DNA of 64,000 bases from Wallemia ichthyophaga EXF-994 (Eukaryota; Basidiomycota; Wallemiomycetes; Wallemiales; Wallemiaceae). This document shows positions 20,062-31,018 of the stretch, one piece after another. The notes beneath the pieces were generated by a model. The model was not told the DNA's origin, did not search any database, and saw only the letters and a list, made by a program, of their open reading frames with translations. The first letter of the stretch is position 1. Each line of letters starts with the position of its first letter. Made by a program: the position numbers and the translations under genes. The DNA is taken from positions 434,001 to 498,000 of the forward strand of contig NW_008806276.1 of the NCBI RefSeq assembly GCF_000400465.1, given 5' to 3'.

Positions 20062-21703
20062 CTACGCACTATCACTGGCGCTATACACCCTTACAGCCCT
20101 ATCCATTCCTGTAGCGATGAGCTCCTTACCGGCATTGCCCCAGACCAGCGACTCTATCTCACCCGTGTTATCCTCCAGCCTAGCGAGCTGTTCCCAGGTC
20201 TTGTTCGCCAGTATCCTCACATCGCTCCCACCAACAGCAAGGAACTGCGCTGTAGGATCGAACGCGACGACGGTAGGCGCAGACTGGCCCTCATCCGCCG
20301 TATAAGTGTGGACAGATTTCAGTTTACGCAGGTCGAATACCTCCACTGACGCACTACCAGTGTAAGCTGCAGCCAAATAGTAGCCATTCTCCGAGAAAGA
20401 TAGTGAGCTAACAGCGCCATGTGAAGACGACACTTGGAAATTAGCAGCCATCTTGGCGCTCTTCAAATCCCATACTCTAACCAATCCGGCTTGTGTGCCA
20501 GTAGCGAAAATGCCACCGTCGGGATGCACGTCGAGAGCCGTGTATTCAAAGTCACCTTTCTCGCCCTCAACGGGGCCAATATCGAGCAGAGTTTCCAACG
20601 TGTCTAGATCGTGCAGCGACCAAGTCTGATTAGTGCCCACACTAACCGCGTACTGCTGAGTAGGGTGAACCTTAACACCCGTAACTTCCCCACTAGATCT
20701 GTTTTTGAACTCGCCAATCATTTTCCACCCTTTCTCCTCCTCGCCGTAGACGCGCACGCGCTTGTCTCCGCCCGACACCACGACCGTCTTGCATCCCTCT
20801 TTTTCTCTCCACTGGAGTGCATTCACCTTCTTCGTGTGGCCCTTGAGTGTTGCAATTGTCTTGCCTGCGTCGCGGTCGTACAGCTGCACATGCTTGTCGT
20901 TGCCGCCTGTGAGGAGGAGGTTGTTCGCCGTCGACAACCCAACGGCATTCACACCAGCTGGTGACGCCGAATGGAAGGAAGTGAGTGTGTCGTGCACACC
21001 GAATGCGCGGATCGTCGCCGCTGTCGCTGATCCTTCTGCCACCTTTCGCTTCTTGCGCTCGGCAGTCAGAGCCGCTGCGACTGTGTCGATGTTCGCAGTG
21101 ACGTGGAGTGGAAGAGCGTGCTTAGTCTCCTCTTGCATTTCTACATCACCATTCTCAGTTTGGGCGGCGTGACTAGAATCAGTAGTAGCTGCACCAGTAG
21201 CTGCATTAATGTTGCTGAGCGCCTCTCTGGCCTGATCGCGCTCCACCATGAGCCTGGCTATAACGCGATGTGCTGCATCCACCTGATACAAGGCATGCGC
21301 AAGATCCTTCCTCCCGTTAACGTACTGTTCGCGAAGAGAATGAGTCTCCAAAACGAGAGAATCCCATTCAGATTGCAGAGTGGAGAGTAGAGAAGGTACA
21401 GAAGTGAGCGTAGGTGGGCGTGGAGGTACATTTGTTGGTTCTGTGGGTGTGTGAATGGTACTAACCTCGAATCAACTCAAAAACGAACCAATTTTAAGCT
21501 GAACCAAATCATCAGCAGTCAGCGAATCCCCGGAGATAGGATCTTTGCCATTTTCATTCAAGTACTTTTCAATCAAACGCTTTTCAAATAGATGGCCAGA
21601 TTTAACAGATACAACTGGCTGCTGTGGTGGTTCACCAGATACTGTCGAATATTAGCTTACATCTCTTTTATTTCTTCGTCTTCCACTCACTTGCGCAGAA
21701 CAT
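20062..21703 (-). CDS. PRP19: Pre-mRNA-processing factor 19 (U-box E3 ligase)
   Basis: 514 aa from exons 21691-21703, 21489-21641 and 20062-21440 (introns 49 and 48 nt). Prp19 is the scaffold ubiquitin ligase of the NineTeen complex that activates the spliceosome. The U-box reads MFCAISGEPPQQPVVSV ... GHLFEKRLIEKYLNENGKDP, split by an intron after the 13-nt first exon. The tetramerising coiled coil (LLSTLQSEWDSLVLETHSL, VDAAHRVIARLMVERDQAR) follows, then seven WD40 repeats from about residue 200 (NLLLTGGNDKHVQLYDRDAG, TKTVVVSGGDKRVRVYG, GLVRVWDLKS, TGMDRAVRVYSAS). CLF1, another NineTeen-complex-associated factor, is also in this window. Confidence 0.92.
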
Positions 21704-21916
21704 GGTGACTGTGTGGAGACAAGAAGGTGCAAGATGAGATAATTCGTTGGAAATGGGATATTTGCCATTTATACACGTACTGATACATATACACCCTCAA
21801 ATCACTCATACCAAACCAACAAACACGCGTTAAACTCACTGAAAATTCTCACAATCAGGACTCAAGACATGATATTAAAGGCTGGGTTGACAAAATATTC
21901 TCGAAAGACAATCAAA

Positions 21917-22817
21917 TTAGTTCTTGCGTTGCTTCTTAGCTTCTGGGGCCTGTGATATCTCCTGTGAGTTATAATTTTACCAAAAGAACTACCAACACAC
22001 CTCCAAATCAATCTCTGCAGAAGGGTCTTCATCGTTGTCCTCCTCATCGTCGCTGTCTTCCATAATGCCCTCTTCAAGACCCATGAATATGTCAATTGCG
22101 CCTGGGTAAACCTCATCTGCGATGATTGAACCAACTTCAAGTGCATCCTTCTCCTCTGCGATAAAGTTGAAGAAAGATCCTGGATCACCTGCTGCATCTG
22201 GGTCAACATCCTCCACATTAAGCGTACGTGGGTGCTTCTTTGACAAATTTTTATCCTCAGATTTCCAGTTGATTTCACACTTATTCGTAGTCAAATCACG
22301 TTCTGGATCAAAGTTTATGATATCATCCGCAGAAGGTGCACCTTCACCGCCTCCAACGACTTTATATGACTTTGTGAATGTCTTGTTATCGAAGAAATCA
22401 TTTTCACCGAATGTGAAGACAATGTCGAATTCTCTGCTATCCTTCTCATTTCTCTCTACTTTAACATTCTCTAATGACTTAAGCGCGTCTGCATCACCAG
22501 GTGCTGCTGATGCAACACTAAGGAATGAGTGGTTGCGGAAGACGACTGGCCAGACTGTTACGTCGTATAAGAAGGCTATCCCACCCAAAGCAGCCACCAC
22601 TCACACTGTGGAACTCCCTTCAGTTTCTCTTCACGCTTCTCAAAGTATGGCTTGAATATCTTGTGGTGCTCGTTCTGTGCGTTCCAAGCCGAAACTTCAG
22701 ATTCCTTCTTCAATTCAACCAGCGTCTCTACTTGGGCGTCTTCAAGTTTAACTTCTCTGTAGCGTGGGTGTGTAAGACGTGTTTATATTCCTCTAATATC
22801 ACTCACTCTGCTGTCAT
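21917..22817 (-). CDS. SET/NAP-family histone chaperone
   Basis: 253 aa from exons 22807-22817, 22605-22756, 22001-22554 and 21917-21961 (introns 50, 50 and 39 nt). Nucleosome-assembly-protein fold: a long N-terminal dimerisation helix (VETLVELKKESEVSAWNAQN, IFKPYFEKREEKL), then GVPQFWPVVFRNHSF, the earmuff domain with FTFGENDFFDNKTFTKSYKV, INWKSEDKNLSKK and SFFNFI, and an acidic tail (EDSDDEEDNDEDP). FWPVVFRNH and its length favour the SET/TAF-I/Vps75 branch over NAP1. The C-terminal KKQRKN is a likely nuclear signal. The first exon is only 11 nt (MTA plus two bases). Confidence 0.82.
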
Positions 22818-23298
22818 TTTTGTAAGTGATTGTACTAGAGAGAGAAAGAAGGCGCGAAGAATGAAGAGGTTGAAGGCCGTTTAGAGTGATTTTATTATAA
22901 ATACGCGATGATTTACTAGAAGCAGCACATATACCACCTACTCTCCACTTGATTTCAAACCAATTTTCATTACGCTTCGAATACGCGTCATAGAACAGAG
23001 TGCCGTGAGGGTTGTGCGATTGAGGGCTATGAGTGATTGATTGTGCTATATCGTTTATGACTTAGTTCATATCACTACAATATTAAATCCCTTTCACACA
23101 AAGATCGTGTTAGAAAATATTCAGCAAAACTCAACATATCCATAACACATCCAACAGACATAAACACAAACACACGTCACTCTATCAACACACTCCAGTC
23201 TCTTCACTTGGAACGAAATGACATCAATGACTTGGAAAATTTGTTAATCTTGATGTTGTCAGCTGGTCTTGAAGCCAGAACAACGCAAAGCGTAGCTC
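22818..23298. other. Intergenic region, SET promoter and RPS23 3' flank
   Basis: 481 bp with no convincing coding frame. A/C-rich low-complexity tracts near 23140-23200 (ACACAAACACACG-like) are the only visible pattern. Confidence 0.4.
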
Positions 23299-23924
23299 TT
23301 AAGATCTTGGCTTCTCCTGTAGCATAAAGTCAGTGAAGCCCTTGAGACAAAAATAGTATAAACTCACCTTGATACCTCTCCTGTGATTGCAGTGGTTAGT
23401 ATTCGTCAGTCACGCAAGCCTAATAGTAAATTACCATCTGCAGTAAGGTTAGTAGGTTTTCTGAATGAATTATTGTAACTTGCAATGCTGAAATACCAAC
23501 CTGAGCAAAACGTTAGCACCATTTTTCAGTGAAAGCACTTAACACTCACACCGGAGACCTTAACGACCTTGAAACGGACACCAGGACAATCACCCCTGGC
23601 TTTACCTTTCTTACCGAAACCAGAGATAAGTACCTCGTCGTTCTCGTCGACAAAGTTGAGACCACCATCGTTTGGTACGAAAGCAGTAACCTTCTTGCCG
23701 TTCTTGATGAGCTGAACACGCACACACTTTCTGATAGCACTGTTTGGCTGCTTAGCCTCAACACCGACCTTCTCAAGGACAATTCCCTTTGCGTGAGAGG
23801 AACCACCGGTTGGCGAGGTCTTCCAGAAGTTACCAAGGGCCTTCTTGTTGTACTGCAAGTCAGCCCAACGGTTGTCTCTTCTGATGGTCTTGAGCTTGCG
23901 TGCTGTTTGAAGTCCGCGTGGCAT
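23299..23924 (-). CDS. RPS23: 40S ribosomal protein S23 (uS12)
   Basis: 141 aa from exons 23550-23924, 23484-23500, 23435-23437, 23368-23380 and 23299-23316. uS12 sits at the decoding centre and monitors codon-anticodon pairing. The first exon gives [59 protein letters not shown] and [10 protein letters not shown], including the prolyl-hydroxylated KQPNSAIRK loop. The remaining exons spell GISALWRGIKEKPRS, aligning residue for residue in length with the LLALWKEKKEKPRS ending of yeast and GLSALFHEKKEKPRA of fission yeast. Reaching that ending requires a GC-AG intron (23438-23483, donor GCAAGT) and a 3-nt exon. Other introns are 49, 54 and 51 nt with good branch sites. Read-through of exon 1 would stop after VSVKCFH. 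Confidence 0.93.
23435..23437 (-). other. RPS23: 3-nt microexon of RPS23
   Basis: The trinucleotide ATG (minus strand) lies between CTAAC-CTTACTGCAG (branch plus acceptor) and donor GTAATT; the next intron again has CTAAC and ends CAATCACAG. Adding it turns ...SA-L-RGIKEKPRS into ...SALWRGIKEKPRS, restoring the conserved LW pair and the exact family length. Phases before and after (2 and 2) both fit. Confidence 0.78.
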
Positions 23925-24586
23925 TGTACTCTACTTGGTCGCTGAAGAGAAGTTGCGACGCTCATCAGAAATTCTCATCACCAAATTTTAAAATTTCGAA
24001 TAGCGTAAAATTGTGCCTAAATGGTGTAAATTGGAATACGTCGATTTCTTTGTTTCGCTTCTTTTCCTTCTTCTATTTCCCAATTTGGCTTCTGGTCTGC
24101 TTTCGCCTTGGCTCTGTGCCGTGTTTTCAACGGCGGAAGGTTGATAACTTGCATGAATTAACACGTCCATTATATATCAACTTGTTCGTACGCCATCAAT
24201 ATCTGCTAATTATCTTTTCTGCCTAGACATAGCTTTGATTTCTAGTATGTAATCCTACTATAACATCTGAAGCAGCTTCAGATACGCATAGAGCTAGGGC
24301 TCCTCTCAAAACACATCCTTGTACACCCCATACACACGCCAGTCACAAGAAATGATATATTTGCTCATGTCTAAATGAGAAGAGAAATAGATAAAAATGC
24401 GATAGAATAATTGTAGTGTGAGCATTGATAGTAGTGAGAGGGTTTAGGGTGGTGGACGTTGGCATAAGCATCATTTTTCATTAGCATCGACAAGTGGTAT
24501 CAAGATTAGCACTAAGAATGGCATCACCTGCCAAACCTGCGACCTCACTCGAACCACTCTCGAAGCACCTAAAACGCTGACGCATC
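23925..24586. other. Intergenic region, RPS23 promoter and eIF4E 3' flank
   Basis: 662 bp. Near the RPS23 start it is pyrimidine-rich on the plus strand (TTTCTTTGTTTCGCTTCTTT at 24044-24063). A perfect short palindrome, TCTGAAGCAGCTTCAGA, lies near 24270. I see no RNA gene or convincing coding frame. Confidence 0.4.
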
Positions 24587-25435
24587 TCATGCTACAATCT
24601 TACCTCTAGCCCTCTGCTTCCTTTCACCCTCCTTGTGACCGACGAACTCAACTTCAGTAGCCAATCCACCACCTAACTTCTGGCCTTCAGTGAAACCAAG
24701 CACATCGTGTTTCCATATCTTTCCGAGTCTTTCTATCCTCTCATGCAGATCATTCTCCTCCTGGGTGAGTTCTGTGTTAACAGAGGTCGTCTGTCTTGTC
24801 CAGATGGCCAATCTGAAGAAATTAGGGCGAGTCGAAATGATTACACCTGTAATGAGATCATTGGTTGCATCCTCGCTGAGGTCGCCTTCGAGAGTCTCAC
24901 CAATGGCAGACAACATAGTGTCCAACCAAAGTCTATCAATTCTGTCTCTCCACTTCTCTCTAGGGAACTGGACACTCCACTTACCACCGTCGGCATTAGC
25001 TTCGTCCTCCCAAGCAGGACGAATACCGCGCTTGAAGAGGTAGTAGTTAGCTTTCTGAGGAAGGTGAGTTGGCGGGAGTATGTTGTTGTAAAGACCCCAG
25101 AATTCTTCAACAGAGTCAAAAGTGATGACTTCTTTTGTATCATCGAGCCAGTTGTGAGCGCCTGATGACTTTTTCGAAGGATTATCGAACCAGAGCGTCC
25201 ACGCGTTGAATAGTGGGTGCTTAACGTTAAACCCTGTAGCATCATCAAACACCGTCTTCATATCTTCTGGGCTTATATCCTCCTCCTTTATCTCGCCTTC
25301 CTCCAAATCTGACTTATCAGTCTTGTCCTTCAATTTCAAGTTATCCACTGAATCGCTGATGGCTTGCACTGACGCGGATATCGCAGGCTCTGGCAGCGTG
25401 CTTTTGCTTTTATCGTTGCTCGTTGTGCTCGTCAT
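24587..25435 (-). CDS. Translation initiation factor eIF4E
   Basis: 282 aa, single exon. Binds the mRNA 5' cap and recruits eIF4G. The start ATG at 25435 gives MTSTTSNDKSKS; the frame is open upstream without ATG. A roughly 80-residue acidic N-terminal extension precedes the core, which carries the ordered tryptophans: HPLFNAWTLWFDNPSK, VEEFWGLYNNI (dorsal eIF4G-binding face), YLFKRGIRPAWEDEAN and GGKWSV (cap-stacking Trp residues), then WLDTMLSAIGETL and GVIISTRPNFFRLAIWTR. Downstream HERIERLGKIWKHDVLGF matches the family. It is longer than yeast eIF4E (213 aa) mainly at the N-terminus. Confidence 0.9.
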   Translation of the reverse strand: MTSTTSNDKSKSTLPEPAISASVQAISDSVDNLKLKDKTDKSDLEEGEIKEEDISPEDMKTVFDDATGFNVKHPLFNAWTLWFDNPSKKSSGAHNWLDDTKEVITFDSVEEFWGLYNNILPPTHLPQKANYYLFKRGIRPAWEDEANADGGKWSVQFPREKWRDRIDRLWLDTMLSAIGETLEGDLSEDATNDLITGVIISTRPNFFRLAIWTRQTTSVNTELTQEENDLHERIERLGKIWKHDVLGFTEGQKLGGGLATEVEFVGHKEGERKQRARGKIVA

Positions 25436-25702
25436 TGGATGATGATTGATCGTAAACAACCTGAGATCTGCGTGGGTGCTGCTTCATTTACAAAATTTTT
25501 AATCCCAACAGCAGACACTATCTGCCAATACTACCAGCCTCCTTTTCCCCGTCTTCTTCGTTGGTGCAAAATTTGTCATCACAGTTGACAGCCGTTGTGA
25601 TTTACATTGGGCGGTTGAATCTAGCATACATGCACTCAGTATGGCTTAACACGTTTTTACAAGCGCCTGTCTACCACCAGACCGCCCGTTCGGCTCCCTC
25701 AA

Positions 25703-26852
25703 ATGGACAACGATGACCAAATACACCGGGCAGCTGTAGCGACAGCGGCGACGACCCCAGCAACGGCAGCCGCACCACCACTTCCAATTATCCCGCCTTC
25801 TGCGAAGCTCATAGCTGCCAGTGTCGGGGCGATAGTGACTTCTCTTTCCAGTGCGTCGTTGTATCACCAGCTATCACTTTCTTACACCGCCCAGTGACGC
25901 CATTTGACGTGATAAAAGTCCGGCTCCAGACGCAGTCACAGTGGCATTCTCAGCGACGAACGCACTCAGCCCATCCGCCACAGAAGCTGCCACACCACGC
26001 ACACCCCATATCAGACCATATTACATCGAGCAACAAACGCCTTAACGGTAGTTTAGATGCCGTCATCAAGATAAGCAAGTTTGAAGGCCCCAGCGCACTC
26101 TGGAAGGGCTTAACGCCTACTCTGTGAGTTGTCTCACTTCAACAAACTTAAACTTAAACGTCCTAACACGACCTAGTCTTATGGCTATCCCATCCAATGC
26201 CGTCTACATGCTTGGATATGAGTCTCTTCACCGCACGCTCCTCGAGAGCGGTCTCAACACTGCTCTCTCCCCTCTCCTTGCTGGTGCCATTGCGCGCACT
26301 TTCTCCGCCACTGTCATCTCTCCCTTGGAGCTGCTGCGAACGCGTCTACAAGCCAGCTCGACGCAATCGCCCGCTCAGATAGTCCAAACCCTTCGTCAGT
26401 CCGTGCGTAAATCAGGTCTGCGTGTGCTATGGCGTGGTTTGGATTGGACGCTAGCTCGCGATGTGCCCTTCAGCTCCTTCTACTGGGCCGGTTTCGAGCT
26501 GATCAAGAGAAGCATGATACGGTATGAGGGTATAGAAGCACCGATTCGTACACCTTTTGTCGCAGGTGCGGCCAGTGGTATCTGCGCTGCTCTTGTCACT
26601 TCTCCTTTCGACGTACTCAAAACTCGCAGGCAGGCACTGGTCGATGCTTCTCATGAGGTTACTCTGCCGAGACAGCTGGCTAAGAAAAACCCTTCGATGG
26701 TCTCCCTCTTTTTTAATATCCTTCGCGTCGAAGGTCCAAAAGCTCTCTTCGCCGGTTTGAGCCCTCGCGTCGCTAAAATTGCCCCCGCTTGCGGTATACA
26801 GATTGCAACTTATTCGCAGGTCTCAAAATATTGGTCTAATAGATATCCATAA
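25703..26852 (+). CDS. MTM1: Mitochondrial carrier, MTM1/SLC25A39-40 type
   Basis: 350 aa from exons 25703-25850, 25895-26123 and 26177-26852 (introns 44 and 53 nt). Six-span inner-membrane carrier with three PxD/E-x-x-K/R signatures: TPFDVIKVRLQ, SPLELLRTRLQ and SPFDVLKTRRQ. The long loop between span 1 and KISKFEGPSALWKGLTPTL and the sequence MAIPSNAVYMLGYE point to the MTM1/SLC25A39 group, which in animals imports glutathione into mitochondria and in yeast supports Sod2 and iron homeostasis. The Ala/Thr-rich N-terminus is unusual. NAR1, another iron-sulfur gene, is elsewhere in this window, but nothing shows co-regulation. Confidence 0.85.
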
Positions 26853-27124
26853 AAAGGAGCATCGGTAAATTTATTTCTGTTTCTGTTCCATAGAAGTATC
26901 TTAATTTATGAGTGTATTTTACGAGTGTGTAATGAGTAGACTGCTGAGTGTTGAGTGGTATGTGAGACACACAGACAAACGTAACATGCTACAAAAAACA
27001 CGCAACAAAGATTGCAATAAAATGATAAACTATCTGTTGAGAGACTTCTTTTACATACATGACATATTCAGCAAATCAAACATATCCTTCATAATTTCAC
27101 AATTTCACGACTTGACAACTTGGT

Positions 27125-28997
27125 TTAGTGATGGAAAAGGCGCAATGGGAGGGCAGAGTAGACAATACCATACTCATTAGCAGCTTTGATGACCTCTTCA
27201 TCCATGACGCTACCAATAGAAGCAGCGACGTATTTGACGCCTGATCTGTGAGCTCTGTGGACGTTATCAGGGAAGGGGAAGAAGGCATCTGAGCAGCAAG
27301 CGACGCCTAGCTGAGCAAACTCTTTTGCATGACTCTTAACTTCCTCTTCAGACAAAGGAGCAGGGACTTCTTCGAACATGCTCTCCCATTGTGCACGCTC
27401 CGAGCCTGTCGCCTTCCACGCTTCACCGGTGACGAAGAGATCGATAGCGTTCGCCTTCTCTGCACGCTTGACGCTCTTCTTCCATGGCAGAGCGAGTACG
27501 CGAGGATGGTGACGCAACCACCAATTGTCAGCCTTATCGCCGGCAAGACGAGTACAGTGGATGCGTGATTGCTGACCAGCACCTAGACCGACGACAGCAC
27601 CGTTCACAGCATAGCCGACTGAGTTGGATTGGGTGTACTTGACAGCTATAGTCGCTACTGTGAGATCAATCAGTGCTTGCTTCGAAAGCGCCTTCTCATT
27701 CGAGACGACATTGGCGAACGTCTCATTGGTGATCTTAGCGTCGTTTCTGCGTTGCTCAAGTGTAATGCCGTACACAGAACGTGTCTCAATGTCTGAGGGG
27801 GTAAACGCAGGGTCGATCTGCATCCACGTTAGTAACGTTCTACAGCTCAATACACAACACACCTGCAGCATGCAGTATTTTCCGCCCTTCTTCTTCTGCA
27901 GAATCTCAAGCGCTTCTTGAGAGTACGCAGGCGCAATGACACCGTCTGACACCTCTCTGTTGATGATACGGGCGGTTGCGTAGTCGACTTCGTGGGATAA
28001 TGCTATAAAGTCACCGAAGGATGACATCCTGTCTGCTCCTCTGGCTCTAGCGTATGCAGTTGCAAGTGGGGACATTTGCTTAAGATCGTCGACCATGAAT
28101 ACCTTCTTCTCGACATCGTTGAGTGGCACACCGACAGCAGCACCTGCTGGTGAGACGTGCTTGAATGATGCGGCTGCTGGGAGGGAAAGGGCTTCAGCTA
28201 ACTCCTTAACGAGACCCCAAGAATTGAGGCCATCAAGGAGGTTGATGTAGCCTGGAGAACCGCTGAGAACTTTGATAGGCATCTCACCTTGAGTGACGTA
28301 AGCCTGTGCTGGCTTCTGGTGTGGGTTGGCACCATATCTCAAAGGGAAGCGCTGGACAAGATCGTTGGAGGTGTCCAAAGAGGCGTACTGCTGACGGAAG
28401 TAGTTGCTGATAGCGTTGTCGTAGTCTGCTGTGTGAGAGAAGGCCTGTGAGTGTTAGTGAAGCGAAAACGTAATAAGAATGACTCACTTTCAGAGCCCAC
28501 TTGTTGCGCAAAGACTGGTCTACGCCATTCTTATAAGACTCAACAAAGCTCTTGTAATCGGTTGGATCAGACAGAATGGAGACTCTTTCGTGATTCTTGG
28601 CAGCTGCACGCAACAGAGTCACACCACCAATATCGATCTCCTCTACAGCGTTAGGGAGAGAAACGTCTGGCTTTGCGACGGTCTCTTTGAATGGGTAGAG
28701 GTTACAGACGACCAAGTCGATCTTGGTGTAGGCCTGCTTCTCGAGGTCGGCATTGTCGGAGGCGGAATTGGTTGCGAGAATACCACCGTGCACAGCGGGA
28801 TGCAAAGTTTTAACTCTACCGCCCAACATTTCCGGAGCATTTGTGATGTCTTGTACGTCAGATATCGGGATTCCGGCATCACGAATTTTCTTGGAAGTAC
28901 CACCGGAGCCGAGGAGATTGAAACCCAAGGCTTGTAGATCAGAAGCCAATTCAAGGAGATTAGATTTATCGTAAACGCTGAGAATGGCGGAAGGCAT
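27125..28997 (-). CDS. ADE17: Bifunctional AICAR transformylase / IMP cyclohydrolase
   Basis: 594 aa from exons 28488-28997, 27863-28444 and 27125-27817 (introns 43 and 45 nt). Performs the last two steps of purine synthesis (AICAR to FAICAR to IMP). The N-terminal MGS-like domain shows [41 protein letters not shown] and NLYPFKETV. The transformylase part shows [57 protein letters not shown] and [13 protein letters not shown]. The second intron is 45 nt, a multiple of three without stop, so its retention would insert 15 residues. The start codon is only 30 bp downstream of the POP4 stop codon on the same strand. Confidence 0.93.
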
Positions 28998-29027
28998 GGT
29001 GATGGTGGGTGATGTAAATGATGTACG

Positions 29028-29597
29028 TCAAACGATTAATTTATGCTTAAACTTTTTATTTAAACGATCGACGTTTCTGAACTTGAAGTTGTTGGCGTGT
29101 AGATGAAGCGTGAACATATCGCTCTGTATCGCAAACACACAGCCATTCTTGGGGATAGACTTATGTGTCGAATCTGGGGTTATTATAGCAAATGAGTTCT
29201 CTGTCTCGAGAATACAAATTCCTTCTTTGCCGACTAAGCTTGCGTTGTTTGAGCTGTGAACGATTAGCCGGCATCCACACAGATCAGCTTTGAGCATTTT
29301 ACTCTGAATTGAGTTTATATCACCCGCAATGATATCTTTTATGTACTCATTCCACAGCTTATTCATCTTTACAGCGGTTTCATATGACATTGCACATTTC
29401 TTTACTGAGTACTGAAGTTGCTGCCTCCGACGCTTTGATTTCGTTGGTTTCGCTGGTTTCGCTGCTGGCTTTGAAGCTTTCAATGGGTTATCAAGCATCA
29501 CTGTACTATCCTCCAACTTGCTGCTATAAACCTTTGAAGCTTTCTCCTCGTTGTCCTCATTTAGCCTCGACCTCAATAGCTTCTCAGCGAATGACAT
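29028..29597 (-). CDS. POP4: RNase P/MRP subunit Pop4 (Rpp29)
   Basis: 189 aa, single exon. Pop4/Rpp29 is the Sm-like barrel subunit of nuclear RNase P and MRP, which process tRNA 5' ends and rRNA. A basic linker (KSKRRRQQLQYSVKK) precedes MNKLWNEYIKDI, MLKADLCGCRLIVHSSNN, SLVGKEGICILETENSFAII and KSIPKNGCVFAIQSD, matching the Rpp29 order of motifs; the ending KFKHKLIV also fits. It is shorter than yeast Pop4 (279 aa) but close to animal Rpp29. It could be co-transcribed or at least crowded with ADE17 immediately downstream. Confidence 0.85.
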   Translation of the reverse strand: MSFAEKLLRSRLNEDNEEKASKVYSSKLEDSTVMLDNPLKASKPAAKPAKPTKSKRRRQQLQYSVKKCAMSYETAVKMNKLWNEYIKDIIAGDINSIQSKMLKADLCGCRLIVHSSNNASLVGKEGICILETENSFAIITPDSTHKSIPKNGCVFAIQSDMFTLHLHANNFKFRNVDRLNKKFKHKLIV

Positions 29598-29799
29598 TGT
29601 GATGGTTAAGGTTAGAGTTCTAACTGCAGCTGGTGAAAGGAGCTGCTGATTTTAAACTGTAACGGCTACAACGACTCCCCCTCCCCTTTATCCTCCTCGC
29701 CGCCTTCAATTGTACCTCCCGTCAAGCATGTCGTAACTGAGTGCCTTGTTCTAAAGAAGTTCTCGCTTGCATTCATTCTATATCCCCTTTTACTCTCAA

Positions 29800-30388
29800 A
29801 TGGACAAAAACTTCCGCTGCGACTATCCCAACTGCCATTCCACCTTTACTAGACCCGAGAACATGATGAGACACAAACGGAACATCCGTATGTTGACTTG
29901 ATTTCACCGCAACTTTCCTCACCTCTTCACCCAGATCGCCAAAACTCTAATCCACACATCTGCAAGTGCGGTAAGGCGTACAGCCGTTCGTGCGTCACTT
30001 GTTCACTCGAGGACCGTTCCAGCTCTAACTGTATCCCAGCGACATCCTTCTGCGTCACCAGAGAGTATGCGCTGTGAATCTGAGTGTTGACGGGAGTTTG
30101 CCCCCGAAACATGCTCTTCCGCCACAGCCGGTTCATCCTCAGGGATATTACAGCTACTATCCGACGCCGGTACCTGTCGTAACCGCAGGTCCTTCTGCAT
30201 TCTCAAATCCGCTCACTCCGTCTGCTCTGTCTGCATCAAACGAACAGCACCACGAGCAGCACCGGGAGTACTACCAGCTTCACCAGCCTAACTACAGCTA
30301 TCAATACCCACCGCAAAATCAATCTTCCGACGGTGCTTACTTAAGCACGCAGAACGCGCCACAACATCCATACCAATATTATTATTAG
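29800..30388 (+). CDS. C2H2 zinc-finger protein, 163 aa
   Basis: Exons 29800-29887, 29935-29989 and 30040-30388 (introns 47 and 50 nt). Two tandem fingers at the extreme N-terminus: CDYPNCHSTFTRPENMMRHKRNIH (residues 7-30, shown here only as C-x4-C and H-x4-H) and CKCGKAYSRSDILLRHQRVC, the second ending in Cys (C2HC). The tail is Pro/Gln/Tyr-rich, ending HPYQYYY, like an activation domain. Two adjacent fingers suggest a fungal DNA-binding regulator; target genes cannot be inferred. Both fingers are interrupted by introns. It is divergent from POP4 across 202 bp. Confidence 0.75.
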
Positions 30389-30903
30389 TGCTATTGTTAC
30401 TGTTATTGCTATTGTTATTACTAGTCAATTCCGCTTGTGTATTTTATAGGTCAACACGTTCCTGTGAGTGGGTCTGAGTGCATCTGAGTGCATCTATCGG
30501 AGCAAGAAATGTAGACTTAGAGACTCCGTACGAAATTTGCATGTTCTACTTTCAGCTTTGTCTGGTGGCGGCTTTCGCTCGATTTTACCATTCCAGGTAT
30601 ATGCGCACTACCCAGTTAACCAACGGAGTATGGCTGCTTTATCCCCCTTCTGGCTATTCAACCATTTAACGGCTTCTCTTCCTTACTGTTAATCATCACA
30701 TTCTTTCGGTCAAGATTAACACCCTCAAATTGTAATCGTAATCGTAACCGATCGATGTGCCTGAGTACGGCACTTGAGATCGCTTCGACTGGCGCGCATG
30801 TGTGATGAGTGTATCTGCATATTGTATTTCGATGTATTCATCACCCTTCGCAACTCAGATCGATCTTCCCTCCCCGCACACATTTGATTCCGTCTGTAGT
30901 AAG
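30389..30903. other. Intergenic region with TTA/TTG-rich tract
   Basis: 515 bp without a convincing gene. A tract of ATTATT/GTTATT-type triplets runs at about 30376-30421 across the zinc-finger stop codon, and TAATCGTAATCGTAACCGATCG-like short repeats occur near 30735. Confidence 0.4.
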
Positions 30904-31018
30904 ATAACAATAAATTCTTTAACTTATCACAAATGTGAATTCAGATAAATAGCAACTTATGTGATTTTTGTAGGAGCCGCCCAGTCCAAAAATAAAAGGA
31001 TGAAAGTGCAAAAGTATT

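Noticed and set aside
24262-24285. Palindrome TCTGAAGCAGCTTCAGA
   Set aside because: Short, single and without U-run or neighbouring RNA gene; could occur by chance, so no regulatory claim is made.
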